Positions 12,083 through 23,185 of a stretch of DNA of 64,000 bases are shown here, in pieces. Position 1 is the first letter of the stretch, and each line of letters begins with the position of its first letter. Origin of the DNA: Loxodes magnus (taxonomy: Eukaryota > Ciliophora > Karyorelictea > Loxodida > Loxodidae); the NCBI GenBank assembly GCA_946699065.1, contig CAMPDV010000112.1, forward strand, positions 558,001-622,000, written 5' to 3'. The notes beneath the pieces were generated by a model. That model saw only the letters and a list, made by a program, of their open reading frames with translations, made no database searches and was not told where the DNA came from. The position numbers were made by a program, and so were the translations under genes.

Positions 12083-13220
12083 TCAGTTTGTAATTTCATC
12101 CTATTCCAACATTTCTGCCCTAACTACTTTCTTTGGAGATTTATTTTCTAATTACTAGCCTTCGTGCTAATAGATTGCTGGTTGGCTTGCTTGTTTCATG
12201 CTCTCTACTTCTCCTATATTTTACCCTATTCCATACCATTGGTATGTACTATAGTTCACTAATTATTAATTTGGTACAAGTTAGTTGATATATTAGTTAT
12301 TGAAAGGTATCTACTATGAAGTATAAACCATCTAAACTTATGGGTAATAAACCGGGTACATTTAGTAAAGTGGAAAAGCTGTCATATAAAATTTATCTGA
12401 TGATATTTCACTACCTTTCTTGACTTTTTAGTCCTCCTTTTTTCTAGATTTTTCACAAAAAGTTTCACTAGTTTATTCTTCAGGAATTTTGGTATCTTCT
12501 TACTCAATTTAATGCTTCAACTTCTTGATTATAGGCTACTTTGTGATTTCCTCTTCTTCAGATTAATCTTAATTTTGATTTCTTTGAGTCTTATTATTCT
12601 TTTGGGTGAGATTATCCTTTTGATCATCTTTTTACTTTGAATACTCTAAAAATTCTTAAACTCATTATTTGAATCTTTACTTATGCTTTTTCCTCAAACT
12701 GTTAAATCTATTACGAACTTAATTTTCATTTCTTCCAAAAATCCCTTTAGCGATGTCTGATCATTTCTTTCCAAACTAAATTCATCTTTCTAGTAAATAT
12801 CTATCTTCCTCGAAAGTCCATTCAGATTCTGAATAAGCACTTACTTATCAAATTAGGATCCAAATGGTTGTTATATCTCTCTCTTATTTGCTTTCCGTTT
12901 CTTACTTATTATTACCCGTGATGCTGGCTGTTAAGAACACTTGCAATTTCCGACCAACTGCAGTTTTCAGCCTTTAGTTGCTAAATTGATTAATCCTCTT
13001 CCTTACTATAAGCTTTTTATAAGCTTTTATCCTTAAAAAAATTAGTGAACTTACTAGCTTAAGTGTCTAGCTAACCTTTTTCCCTATCTTTATATTACAA
13101 AGTTTTAGTTGAGCTTTTGATGTTTTCACTTTTATTCTTCCCCTTAGGATTATCATCATCTTGTCCATCAGTCTCAAAATTTTTCTCTTTTGGAGTGAGT
13201 TTTTTTTGATATGCATTCAT
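12083..13220 (-). CDS. two-repeat MYB DNA-binding protein
   Basis: The gene encodes 373 residues after removing the 16-nt intron at 12829-12844. The acidic/Lys-rich N-terminus is followed by two SANT/MYB repeats. The first (about residues 72-123) has SKEED, CSWSEIASVLN and IRERYNNHLDP. The second (about 126-175) has SEWTFEEDRYLLERW, KKWSDIAKGIFGR and VRNRFNSL. The two are joined by the typical NHLDPNLIKSEWT linker, which the intron interrupts. Tryptophans at the structural positions are TGG or TGA. The C-terminal half is Lys/Glu-rich, then Tyr/Pro/Gln-rich, as in activator-type tails. It should bind DNA in the nucleus as a transcription or chromatin factor. Start ATG is at 13220-13218 and stop TGA at 12085-12083. 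Confidence 0.92.
12829..12844 (-). other. 16-nt intron in MYB gene
   Basis: On the coding strand the segment is GTAAGTGCTTATTCAG. It splits the linker between the MYB repeats. Removing it restores DPNL-I-K-S-E-W-T in frame; keeping it shifts the second repeat out of frame. Confidence 0.9.
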
Positions 13221-13814
13221 TGCTTCTAACAAATTTCAATAAAAAGTGTAAATTTTATGTTTTTCCAGTAATGCTTAAAGATATATTTTCAGTTGCTTTT
13301 CAACTAAATAAAACAGAAATCTAATATTTCACCTTTGTCTCCCTTACTAGGAATCTCACTCTAACTTAGCAGCTTTCGTGAGTTTCATTTTAAGGTTAAT
13401 TTTCCTTTGAAGTAGCTCTAAAACTCTCTAGACTTTAATAGCCTTCTGACTTTTGTTATCTGCTTTGGAATCTTGATATTCCAAAAGTTAGCAAAATGAA
13501 ATGTAAAGTTCTTAGTTTAGTTAAGTAAAAGAATGTTTGCTTTGATCTTAAAACTTGCTTTTAATGTGTGTCATATATTCCAAAATTCTACCTATTCATT
13601 ATATATTGTATATCTTACTCTATCCATGGCTATTGAAAGTTATCTCCTTTTATATTAGTTTATTCCTTATTTATGTTTTAGGTTTCTCTTCTATAAGGTA
13701 TAGTATTGGAATAGTCCTTTAAGTTGTAAAGTACTTAAGATGTATATAATGATCTCAAAGCAAAACAGATAGATTATAAAAAATTCTTATAAAACAGTAT
13801 TAATTTAGAAATCC
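13221..13814. other. intergenic, nothing recognised
   Basis: Spacer between the MYB gene start and the 3' end of the left MORN gene. No gene seen. The left inverted-repeat arm begins just downstream, near 13852. Confidence 0.5.
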
Positions 13815-14873
13815 TCATTAATTTGGCTGATCTTCTTCAATCCATCTTAGTCTCTTTGAATTTTCCCATATTCCCTTCTTACGTGTTCCATTTGGCAAAA
13901 TTTAGCATCCTTCACCATGTTATTTTCCTTCAAATCAATAACCTTCATATCTTCTACCATCTGCCCATGTGTATATTCCATATCCATGCTTTTTGTCGTT
14001 TTTGTACTCTCCTTCATATTTCCTTCCATCTGCCCAAGAATAAATACCTTTACCATGCATATTATTATTTAGCCATTCTCCGTTATACATTCTTCCATCC
14101 AGTCAGGAGTAAATACCTTTACCTGAAATTTTGTTATTAACCCAATTTCCATCATATTTCGAGCCATCTGGCCATTCATATTTTCCTTGGCCTTGTTTTT
14201 TTCCTGCTTTGTAATTACCTTCATATTTTGAACCATCAGCCCATGTTTCTACTCCATATCCTTCTTGAAGATCATTTATCCAATCTCCTTCGTATCTAGC
14301 TCCATTTACATGTACATAAATACCTTTCCCATTAGCTTTATCATTCTTTCATTATCCTGAAATAAAAATTTTACCATCATAAACATCACCATCAACATGT
14401 CAAAACTTTCCTTTTCCACAAGCTTAGTTTTTCTCCCATTACCCTTCATATTTAGCTCCATCTGGCCAAGTTTAAATACCATTTCCATCTCGCATCCCAT
14501 TTTTTCACTAACCTCTATAAACAGCTCCAGATCTAAAAGTATAAGTTCTATTTTCCCTCTCAGAAGTTTCATAATCTAAGTTCAACTTTTAGATCTCATT
14601 CATTTCATCAGATCTAAAGTATTTAGAAGTTGATTTATGATTCTTCTAAAGATGCTAAAATTACTTTCTATCAATATGTCCTCTTCAAGCAGCCTGAATT
14701 TTAGTAGCACTTTAATGCCTCTTTCTACTAGTATTAATTCCACTTTAAGGAATAGCCATATTAACTTAGTTCTACATTATATTTTTTTTATCAAGCTCTG
14801 TGGTGTCAAATTCGTTTCTATTTTCATTTTCTCTCTAATTACAACTACAGTCACTACAGTTAAACTGTCCCAT
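13815..14873 (-). CDS. MORN-repeat protein, left copy (352 aa)
   Basis: The gene runs from ATG 14873-14871 to TGA 13817-13815 with no intron. The N-terminus [11 protein letters not shown] has Gly2 followed by Cys, a pattern compatible with N-myristoylation plus palmitoylation. An IQ-like motif (ATKIQAAQRGHIDRK) near residue 59 could bind calmodulin. From about residue 110, nine MORN repeats follow (YEGxW...GxG; for example [15 protein letters not shown]), with many Trp as TGA and Gln as TAR. MORN proteins act at membranes, cilia and cytoskeletal structures. The C-terminus ([13 protein letters not shown]) lies outside the duplicated segment and differs from the right copy. Compared with that copy it has one more repeat in the shared part but lacks the extra C-terminal half. 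Confidence 0.9.
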
Positions 14874-15055
14874 TTTCTTATTTAACTCTTAATTAACTTA
14901 TCTATTTATTAAGGCTTTTTTACTATTTACTTACATATTAAAACAATAGATCTTCCTAATGCTTTTCCTTTCACTTATTGTATTGATTAAGTTACTTATT
15001 ACTATTACTTAGCTCTCCTTCTAAAACTTCTCTCTTTTTTGATATATCTATACTA
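14874..15055. promoter_or_regulatory. shrunken divergent upstream region, left arm
   Basis: About 180 bp separates the MORN start (-) from the coiled-coil remnant (+). In the right arm the same place is 388 bp (28492-28879). Alignment by eye shows the missing part includes the 5' end of the coiled-coil gene. Presumed shared promoter; no motif identified. Confidence 0.5.
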
Positions 15056-16767
15056 TATTGAAAGTTTAGGGTAATATGAAAGTAAGCAAAAGGCACTGTA
15101 AGAGCAGTATAAAGGACAAATAATAAGAGATTACTAGAACAAATAATCGTAAAAGACTAGAAGGAAATATGCTTAATAAACAGTACCTGAGTATGTTCCT
15201 TAGTAAAGGCTTGAAAACTCCTAAAATAGAAGAGAAAAATATCGGGAAGATTTACTGAAATAGATTCAAGACTCTGAGTAGAATAAGAGATAGTAGAGGA
15301 AAGGTGCTGTATCAGTTAGTTAAGATTAAGATACTTATTTTCCATTTGGAAGACCTGGTGCTGGAGCACCTTTGAGAGATGCTGAAGGAAAAATAATAGC
15401 TAATAGAGTTAGTGCTGTTAATTAAGATATAAATAGAAACTTCTACGAAAGCTAGTCTGGATTATAGTGACAGCAGATTAAGGAACAAAACTTGTATGAA
15501 AAACTAGAAGAAAGGTAGTAGCAATAGAGGGTTGAGTACTAAAAAGCACTAGAAGAGTAAATAAACTTCAAGAGATAAAAGCAACTTGAAGAGAAGAAGC
15601 GAAGAGAAGAAGAAGATTTGCGAGAAGAATTAAGAATTAAAAAATAGCTCCAAGAACTATAGGAAACCTTTGAGAGAGAAGAAAAGCCTAAAGAAAACGC
15701 TGAAACAAACAATGCAAACGATAACGAATAACAAGAGAACTTTATCGTTTAGACGAAGCCTGCTAAAAGGAATATAAAACTTTATGAAAGTACGTAAAAC
15801 ATAAGAGCAGAAACCATTTTCAAAGAACAGCCCGAGACATCTATTTAACCAGTCATGCAGAGCTAATAAATGCCTAATATCGAAAATGAGCTTTAAAAAA
15901 TAAAAGATGCTATTTAATAAGAAACAATGCAGTTATAGAAGCAAATGAATAGCCTTTAGGTAAGCTTTTATATAGGAACAACTTATGCATTAAAACGAGT
16001 ATCGATTTCTACTTTAATAACAGTAGCTGAGAAACGAGATAAGAGCAAGAGATGTCGAGGATTAATTTAACAAGGTTAAGATTCTACAATAGTCTTCTAT
16101 AAGCTTTCCTTAAAAAAACTATAGCACAAATTAAAATTTAATGCCTCAATAGCATTTTTAGTAGTTTCAATAGATCGAAGGTCCATAATAATAAATGCTC
16201 TTTCCTGAACAGAATAACTTAAGATGTCTTTCTGGAGAAAGTATGTTTATACCAGTTTCTCAAATGGAAATTCCTTAATTAGTGTAGAATAAGCAAAAAA
16301 ACTTCAATTAAATGATGAATGAAGCTTGGGATTAAACAGGCAGTGAGTTAGTAAAACTTAGTACTATCTAGAACGAAACTGATAGCTCAATGATACATGA
16401 TTAGAATCAACCTTTACTCTAGGAAAATATATTTGTAACTTAGAGTTTCTAGCCTAAATCTCAGAATTACTCCACTAATAATCAGCAGTTGCATTAGAAG
16501 CTTATGGTTTACTAACAAAATAAAGGTTAGCCAGATGAAATAGATCCTCAAGAAGAGTTAGCTAAGCTTGACTCTTTGCTATTCAACCTTCAGACTTAAA
16601 TTATTAATTTATGCCAATATTCATTAACTTTGACTTAGAAACGTTTCATTTAACTAAAGTTAATCAAATAAAATATATTTTAATTACATCTCTTAGAGTC
16701 ACTTAAGAAGCAAGCATACTAAAACGCTAATAGAACATAAAGGATATATTTATAAAATCCTAAATGA
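15056..16767 (+). pseudogene. 5'-truncated coiled-coil gene, left copy
   Basis: This copy is nearly identical to 26688-28491 (-). It reads in frame from about 15056 (SLGQYESKQKALQEQY), through the FPFGRPGAGAPLR motif, a long Glu/Lys/Arg/Gln coiled coil, the same 16-nt intron (15960-15975) and a Gln-rich tail, to TGA 16765-16767. The segment holding the start ATG in the right copy is missing here, and no in-frame ATG exists near the 5' end. It is therefore probably not expressed as the full protein, unless a distant exon or a downstream ATG is used. The frame is otherwise intact, suggesting recent truncation. Confidence 0.75.
15960..15975 (+). other. 16-nt intron, left coiled-coil copy
   Basis: The segment is GTAAGCTTTTATATAG. 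Removal joins a Gln-rich coiled coil (MNSLQ) to EQLMHQNEYRFLLQQQQ in frame. The identical intron is at 27480-27495 in the right arm. Confidence 0.85.
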
Positions 16768-17137
16768 ATATAAGTTAAGTGCTTTTAGTATATGCTGGCA
16801 ATTTGATATTCTTACTCTGCTTACAGTAATGGCTAGTAAAGTAGAAATATCAAAATATTTACTTTCTACTTCCAATAATAGAGCAATATTCCTTAGTTTA
16901 GTACAACAATACTTCAGATCAAGAACTCTTTTAAAAATTAGTTCTATCTGCATTGCTTTCTTACTTATAAAGAATACTGCTATAACCATCATAAAACGCT
17001 CTATTTATATTAGTAGCTGCTATATCTTACTATTTTTAGTTAAAGCAGGAACTAAATGACAGTAATTGGTACATAAAACTGATTAAAACTGATACTCAAT
17101 ACTATTGCTAACTATCTAAGGATCTGTAAATTCCTAT

Positions 17138-17746
17138 ATGAATCTACCTAATGAAGCCTTACTTAAAAAGTATAATCAAATTTCAGTCCTTAAAGCTATT
17201 GAAGGGAAACTAATTGAAGATTTAAAATAAAATAATTTAATTAAAAACTGAAATAGATACATAGAGTAGATTGACTGTGGTAGAAATGTTTGTATATATC
17301 TATATAAGGGATATACTGAAATGAAAGTTAAATATATATTGATACATTAAATATAAAATAAGTATTATAGAAGCTAAAACAAACTGGATGCTTATGAATT
17401 TGCTATCAGAGATTATAAAATTAGAAATTATTCCAAGTAAAAGATGCTTTAGAAGATAAATTAGGTTTAAAACTAGTGCTAAACCATAAAGCAGTATAAG
17501 CTTTCTAATATATAAAATAACTACTAGTTATCTAATTAAAATTCGAAAGGATAAAGGACTTTTTACTAACAAGTAGATTTGCTTAGTAGACTTAAACTAT
17601 CTTATATCAACTTAAATAATCAGCCTTAGTAAGTTTAATATTAGCAACAATCTTTTGCTTATTATTCTAGTAAAATTTAAACTTATGCACCATAAGTGTT
17701 AGCTTTATTTAATTCTTATATTGTACTATTTGTATAGCTTTGTTGA
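17138..17746 (+). CDS. hypothetical Q/N-rich protein, left copy
   Basis: The ORF is 203 codons from ATG 17138 to TGA 17744-17746, present identically in size in the other arm (25709-26317, -). The product (MNLPNEALLKKYNQ..., LDAYEFAIRDYKIRNYSKQ) is Lys/Tyr/Asn/Gln-rich and becomes hydrophobic at its end. No domain is recognised. The internal TGA in IKNWNRY reads Trp. The frame could instead be an upstream exon of the kelch-like gene that starts 174 bp further on in another frame, because no gap in coding character is obvious between them. Confidence 0.45.
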
Positions 17747-17919
17747 GTATCATTTTATTATCCATCACTTTTTAGTAATAAAGCACAAGAACTAAAAAAG
17801 CTGTTAATCAGCTGAATAAAGCTAAGTACCTTAGCCTTCTTAGTTTAAAATCTCTTCTTTATTTGCTTTTGAGTTTTACTTCTATAATTACCTTATTAAT
17901 TCTTAAAACTCTGTCTAGC

Positions 17920-19011
17920 ATGTAGTATGATTAGAAAAGCCAGTGTGTTAAAATTTTATTTCTTAGGAATGTTTTACGATAATAGAGATCCTTGCTGCTA
18001 GGTAGGATAGGAATAGGAGTGATAAAATATGAAGTATGTTCTAATATAAGAGCAAAGGAGGAATTCTAGTCTCTTCTAGCAGTTTGCTTTAATTCTAGCC
18101 TAGTTAAATGCTATTCAATTAGCACTTCTTAGTTTAAGAAACAATTAGCTGATATTGTAAGTATAGACTACTGTAATACTTAAGTTGAGTAGATTCATCA
18201 GAGTCATCTTGTTATAACTGGAGGACGTAGTTAAAACCAGCAGAGGTTTACAGTTTATGCTTATTAGAAAAGTTAAGAGTATCAAATGCAGTCCTAAAGG
18301 TTTAGACACAGAACATGCTATAATAAGCGTAATCTTATTTACATTATTTCGGGCTTAGATTGAGTAAATCAAAAGTTTTAAGGTGTTCAAGCATGTGAAG
18401 TTTTCGAGACTAGAGTTAAGAAATTTATAAGCATAAAGGAAATTAAAACTCCAGTAAATTAATTTGGTTGTGATTAAACGAAGTCTCAGATTTATGTTTT
18501 TGGAGGAAATCTAGATGGATATCGTTTGAAGACTAACTAAATATAGCAATATGCAGATTATGTGAATGATTGAGTAACTTGTGAGCAGCAATTATTTCAA
18601 AGAGCTTAAACTTCTGCAATATTTATACCTAGCATTTGCCAGTTTATGATTTGAGGAAACAATTAATGAGTAGAGACATAACTATATGATTTGAAGAATG
18701 TATATAAGTATGGATAGAATTATCCATACTCATTTAATAACAGTAATAAGCAGCCTGTGTGAAGTGCAAATAAGGTATTTCAATTTAATGGTGATGATGA
18801 TCTATTAGTTTATGAGTTTAGAAGAGAAAACTGGAAATATTTAAGCAGACTATTAGTTACTAATTGTTCAAACATTTAAACTAAAATATTTCAAAAGGAA
18901 AGGAAATTTATTATTAAAATATTAAGATTTATTTAGTTTATAGCAGTTTAGTTTTATGGTAAGTATTATGGATATAACATATACCATATATTATTAAAAT
19001 ATTATATATGA
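17920..19011 (+). CDS. kelch-like protein, left copy
   Basis: The frame from ATG 17920 to TGA 19009-19011 (363 codons) encodes beta-propeller-type repeats: HLVITGGRSQNQQRF, IYIISGLDWVN, QIYVFGGNLDGY and FMIWGNNQWVE, with Gly-Gly or Gly-rich pairs followed by aromatic blades as in kelch motifs. Several Trp are TGA. Kelch propellers mediate protein binding, and ciliates have many. The frame is also open upstream and is hydrophobic there, so the true start may be earlier. The last about 50 codons lie beyond the inverted-repeat arm (which ends at 18851), so this copy has a different C-terminus from the right one (24594-25535). Confidence 0.6.
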
Positions 19012-19306
19012 AAGTGGCACCTAGAAAATGACAATCTCTAAGAATGACTAAAATAAAATGAGAAATATAAATTCTTCTTTAACATCTACAAAACGAAAAT
19101 CTTTAACTCTAGCAGGTAATCATAGAATATTTAAAAAAATCTGTGTTCTATTTTAGCGAATTGATTAACTAAAACAATTAAAAAATTAGATTAAAATAAG
19201 ATATCGTAAGTAAATTTTTTGATCAACAAATATTCTCATTAATCCAGCAGCTTAATATAGTTTTTAAAGAATAAATTCTGAAAAGCACTAGGAAATGTAA
19301 AATAAA

Positions 19307-19963
19307 ATGAATTATGCTCCCATGCATGCTGAGATAGAGAGAGAAGAAATAAATTTAGCATTAAATTATACGAACAAAAGACCAATAATAAGGTGCAAGA
19401 AGCAAGGTCACAAGATAAGAAACTGTTTGAAATTTTAGGAAAAAGAAAAACAGAAAAACGAAAGACTTGAAATAAAAAATTCAGAATATAATATATAAAA
19501 GAAGCAAAATTATATAGAAGGAAAGAACAATAAATTATTTAAGCAATACCTCAAATACTAATGAAAACAAGAGAATGATAAAAAGACAATACAGATTTGA
19601 AGTAGGAAAGATAATGAAGGTAAGTCTCAGCGGAAGCAAGAGAAAAAGAAATAATACAAGACTACTCTGAAGATTAGTATTGAGAATCAGCTCTCTTCAT
19701 AAGCTAATGATTATCAAACCAAATAAGGTGAAGCCACTTTAATAATTTATTATTATAATCAAAAAAAATTGCTAGCTAACTCTATTTAAATAAAAGCTAA
19801 CTTAGTAAATAGAAGCTTAGATTTTAGCCTTAATAATTAAATTAAGTTATTTAAAATATAAATGCTAATAAAAAATCTTCATTAGATTCCCTTATAAAGT
19901 GATTTAATTTTATAGTAAATAAGATTTATTTTTATAATATCTCTGCTTTATGACAATCAATGA
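19307..19963 (+). CDS. gag-like zinc-knuckle ORF, copy D
   Basis: The ORF is 219 codons from ATG 19307 to TGA 19961-19963. It contains a degenerate CCHC-type knuckle (RCKKQGHKIRNC: the first Cys is replaced), a long Lys/Gln/Glu stretch, and the segment GEATLIIYYYNQKKLL. The last matches GGITLINYYYRKK of the longer copy at 39651-41420, which shows family membership. Two TGA codons are read as Trp. It looks like a shortened, decayed relative of a retroelement nucleocapsid gene; no polymerase gene is near it. Confidence 0.5.
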
Positions 19964-20281
19964 ACATATCTAAGTAAGTATTTTAATTAATTTTGCTACT
20001 TAATAAGGACTCACTCTTACGGCTTTCGTAAGAATCTTCAATAATCTGTTAGATTCCCTTTTGTATTTGTGGAGGTTTTGATAAATTTGAACATATTATT
20101 AATTGTAATTTCTATAAAGATATAAGGGAATTATTAAAGAAAAGATTGAGATTTGATTTAAAAAATTTCATATTACATGATCAATTTTATATTAACTAAA
20201 CCAAATCAGTAGAATAGTTCTTTTTGATTTATAAATAAATCATTCCACTAAATGTTACATGAAAGAGAACAAATTTTTATT

Positions 20282-20389
20282 ATGGAAAAAACTGAATAAG
20301 AAGTCGCTGAAAAGGAAGATTGAAAATGGGATATATTTGAGCAATTTCAAATGAAGCAGCAGAAATTCTACAAAAGCAAATACAATTGA
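20282..20389 (+). CDS. possible small ORF (35 aa)
   Basis: An ATG at 20282 opens a short acidic-then-basic peptide (MEKTEQEVAEKEDWKWDIFE..., ending KSKYN) with a TGA stop at 20387-20389. Its codon composition is unlike the AT-rich surroundings. It could be an exon of an unseen gene. It lies 147 bp upstream of the tRNA-Leu gene. No family recognised. Confidence 0.25.
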
Positions 20390-20536
20390 ACTTAAAAGTT
20401 GTTAACCTAATAATGTAAGATCCATTATAATAAAATATTATTGCTATAAAGTCTAAATATTAAATATTAAAATCCTTCAAATGTAATATTGCAAAAATAT
20501 TAGATATACTTAAAGATCCTTTGATATTTAAAATAA

Positions 20537-20620
20537 GCATGTGTGGCCGAGCGGTCCAAGGCGCTAGACTCAAGTTCTAGTGGGAGAAATCCCGCGTGAG
20601 TTCAAATCTCACCGCATGCA
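20537..20620 (+). tRNA. tRNA-Leu (anticodon CAA)
   Basis: An 84-nt sequence folds as a type II tRNA. The acceptor GCATGTG pairs with CGCATGC (one G-T pair), with discriminator A. The D-arm is GCC...GGC with AGCGG. The anticodon stem is CTAGA/TCTAG with loop CTCAAGT, giving anticodon CAA, which reads UUG leucine codons. A long variable arm (GGGAGAAATCCC) is typical of tRNA-Leu. The T-arm is GTGAG-TTCAAAT-CTCAC. CCA is not encoded and there is no intron. A near-identical copy lies at 48865-48948 and a decayed one at 41557-41640. Confidence 0.97.
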
Positions 20621-21495
20621 TTTTATTTTATTTTTTCAAAACTGGATTATTAAATAAGCATATAATGCACTAAAACTTATTAACTTATCTTAAAATTACG
20701 ATAGAAATCTTAAGTATTGCTTTGAGTTTTAAAAGTCTAAAAAGCTTAAAAAGAATCTATCAAATAACTTACAAAAGAAATATTTAATTGAATATCTAGA
20801 TATTTGCTGAAAATATTTTAACTAAAGTTAATTTAATTATACTTTGATAAAATAAGTGCTTATAGTTCTTTTAATATAATATGCTTTATATAATTTATAA
20901 TATTCTTTAGTGAATTATTTGCATAATAGATATATATAACTATATCACGTCTAAAAGTTCTTTATTTATAACTTATTAATTTATTTTAAACTAAAGGAGC
21001 TTTTTTGACGTAAAAATATGCAAGAATTACTTCCTTCAATTATAGAGGTTGGTAAATGTTTTTTAATTAGCTTTTAAATATCTTATTGATCTCCTCATTT
21101 TTCAATTACATTTTATTTCTTCTCCTCTTTTACTCTCCTCTACTTTCTCCATCTCTAATAGCTAAAGTTTTCTTGGCGTCAGCTTCTTGTGAAATGATTC
21201 TATTAGTAATATAAATACTCCAATTAAGACCTTGAAAATTAATTCATATATCCTTGATCATATAATACAAGTGCCTAAAATCACTATTTCCAACCTTTTA
21301 AAATAAATCCCTTAAACTAGAAAAGTATAAGCATTCTATATTTAAAACTTATTTATATTATAAATACCTTATTTAATACCTTTTTTCGCTCTTTTCTAAC
21401 TAAAAAATTACTTAAAGCAAAGTTGGTATGGCAAGAGTATGATTAAGTTATTATTATCGTATGTTTCTTTAAACTATAATAGGAATATTAGACAA
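20621..21495. other. tRNA 3' flank and AT-rich spacer
   Basis: The first about 130 bp after the tRNA resemble the flank of the tRNA pseudogene at 41557-41640 (shared TGGATTATTAAATAAGCATA and the following TTATTAACTTATCTTAAAA). The rest is AT-rich with no gene seen. Confidence 0.6.
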
Positions 21496-22092
21496 AAGAA
21501 GCTCAGATACTTATGCAAGTAAGTACTTTTTGGTAAATGGGAGAAGGAGTAATTGAATCAGGAACTTTCCAATGTCATTAATCTAAAAAGTTCTAAAATA
21601 TTACAACAATTACTTTAATTCTATAAGCTAATAATTTTTAAATAATCATTACTAATAAGAAACTTATCTTACATTATATAGATTGATTGTCATTTAAATA
21701 AATAGAGAAAATCAATAAAAAAACTTACTTTATTTGGAGGTAAAAGTTAATAGTAAAATAGAGTTTATTTTTGTAATATAATAGGAGATTTAAGTCACCA
21801 AATGAAATTTTCAAGAAATTTCTAGAATTCAGAATTCATAAATTGAGTTACTTTATTTGAGTAAGATCTATGCTTAAAAGGGTTTTAATATAACAGAATG
21901 TGTATCTTTTATATTAAGAGTGAGGAATATAAAATCTCAAAATAAATATTAGTTTTGGTACTTTATTCAGATTTGAATTCTTAAATTTGTGCTTTTGGAT
22001 GTTAAAATTAATAAGACTTCAAAAATAAAAAATATTTGAAAGGCATCAACTCTCCTTTTTTAAATATAGAATGTTCCTAGATTAGCTTTAAC
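21496..22092. repeat. repeat segment X, copy 1
   Basis: About 597 bp occurs in reverse complement at 37373-37970 with few differences. No protein is recognised in it. It is the outer left part of a composite repeat X-Y-Z. Confidence 0.9.
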
Positions 22093-22339
22093 TTATTTTC
22101 CGTCATACATTTATTAGGATATAAAACGAGAAGCAAATATTTTCTAATCAAAATACATTATTATAGCTAATTTTTTCTTCATACTTATTGGTTTTTCTTC
22201 CTTCTTCCATTCCAGAAGAATTTACAACTTTTGAGAAATAAAAGTTAAAATGAAGTGATTATATCTCCCTAGATGAATTTTTAGGATTATTTTAAAAATT
22301 TCAAGTTTCAAATCAGAATTTTTTGCGGCCTCAAAAAAG

Positions 22340-23160
22340 CATAAGTTAACTTCATCCTAAGAAAGTTAAGACTAGGAAAAGAGTTCCAAAATTTCCCACA
22401 AAATCGAGAGTACCACCTCTGGAGAAAGTCTAGAAAATAGGTTAAAAATATAATGCATTCTAAATTCTCGAATTTCACCACAAAACATTAAATAAGCTAT
22501 GATTAGCTTATTGAAGTAGTGCTGGATTTTTAGAAAGAGTTCGAAAGCTGTAAAAGACAATAATAGACTTATGGAAAAATTTAAAATGGCTGAGAAAATA
22601 GAATCTAGACTTATGACCAAAGAAATAAACTTTAACGCCTTCTAGATTTTTTCACAAGATAAGAGCAATTAATCATAGAACTATTAATAGAAGCAGAAAG
22701 AACTGGCAATAAAATAGAAAAAATAGAAGAAAATCAACAAAAAAGGCAGATTAAAATGAAACTAAGAGAATAAGGGAAAAATCTAATGATAATCGAAGGA
22801 GAAAAACTCAAAATTTAAACATAAACGATAAAAAAAGAAACTATTACCTAACTCCCATACACATTTGTGGAAAGTATGCTAGAACTTTACAAATTTAAAT
22901 AAGAGTATTGAAACTAAAAAAGAATTTGGAGAAAAAAAGAAGTGCTAATTACAGATGTAACCTATAAAAGAAAAATAAATATTATTTTGTTACAAATTTA
23001 GAAAAATATACAAGTAGAAAGATAAAAAGTAATATAACTGAGAAAGGATACTTCAAGGACCATATGCATAGCAAAGACAGAATTTAAATAACTTTCAAAC
23101 TTTTATATTTAGTCTCTAGAGCAAACTAGAGGAGATTGAAATACTACCAAGAACACCAAG
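22340..23160 (+). pseudogene. repeat-encoded ORF Y, copy 1
   Basis: The frame from about 22340 reads with TAR=Gln as a Lys/Gln/Ser-rich protein (SSKISHKIESTTSGESLENR..., then a Gln/Lys coiled stretch). It continues to FCYKFRKIYK, after which the frame shifts relative to the homologous KDHMHSK segment. Copy 2 (36700-37340) is diverged but clearly related and has the same strand orientation. A Cys followed by a distant His-x-His suggests a remnant zinc-binding module, but no family can be named. It is probably a decayed mobile-element gene. Confidence 0.45.
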
Positions 23161-23185
23161 CATTAAATTTATTATTTTATTGGTA

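Larger units (their letters stand above)
13852..18851. repeat. left arm of large inverted repeat
   Basis: About 5.0 kb is repeated in reverse complement at 24604-29830 with only scattered substitutions. The homology stops sharply at the inner edge after TTAAGCAGACT (18851) and at the outer edge inside the end of the MORN gene. Relative to the right arm, this copy lacks about 0.3 kb between the divergent MORN and coiled-coil genes. Confidence 0.93.

Noticed and set aside
16829-17059. A 76-codon frame starting MASKVEISKYLL and ending at TGA, present in both arms (also 26396-26626), with an 80-codon frame on the opposite strand
   Set aside because: Its conservation only reflects the near-identity of the arms. 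The overlapping antisense frames are equally open, no family is recognised, and it sits in AT-rich spacer.
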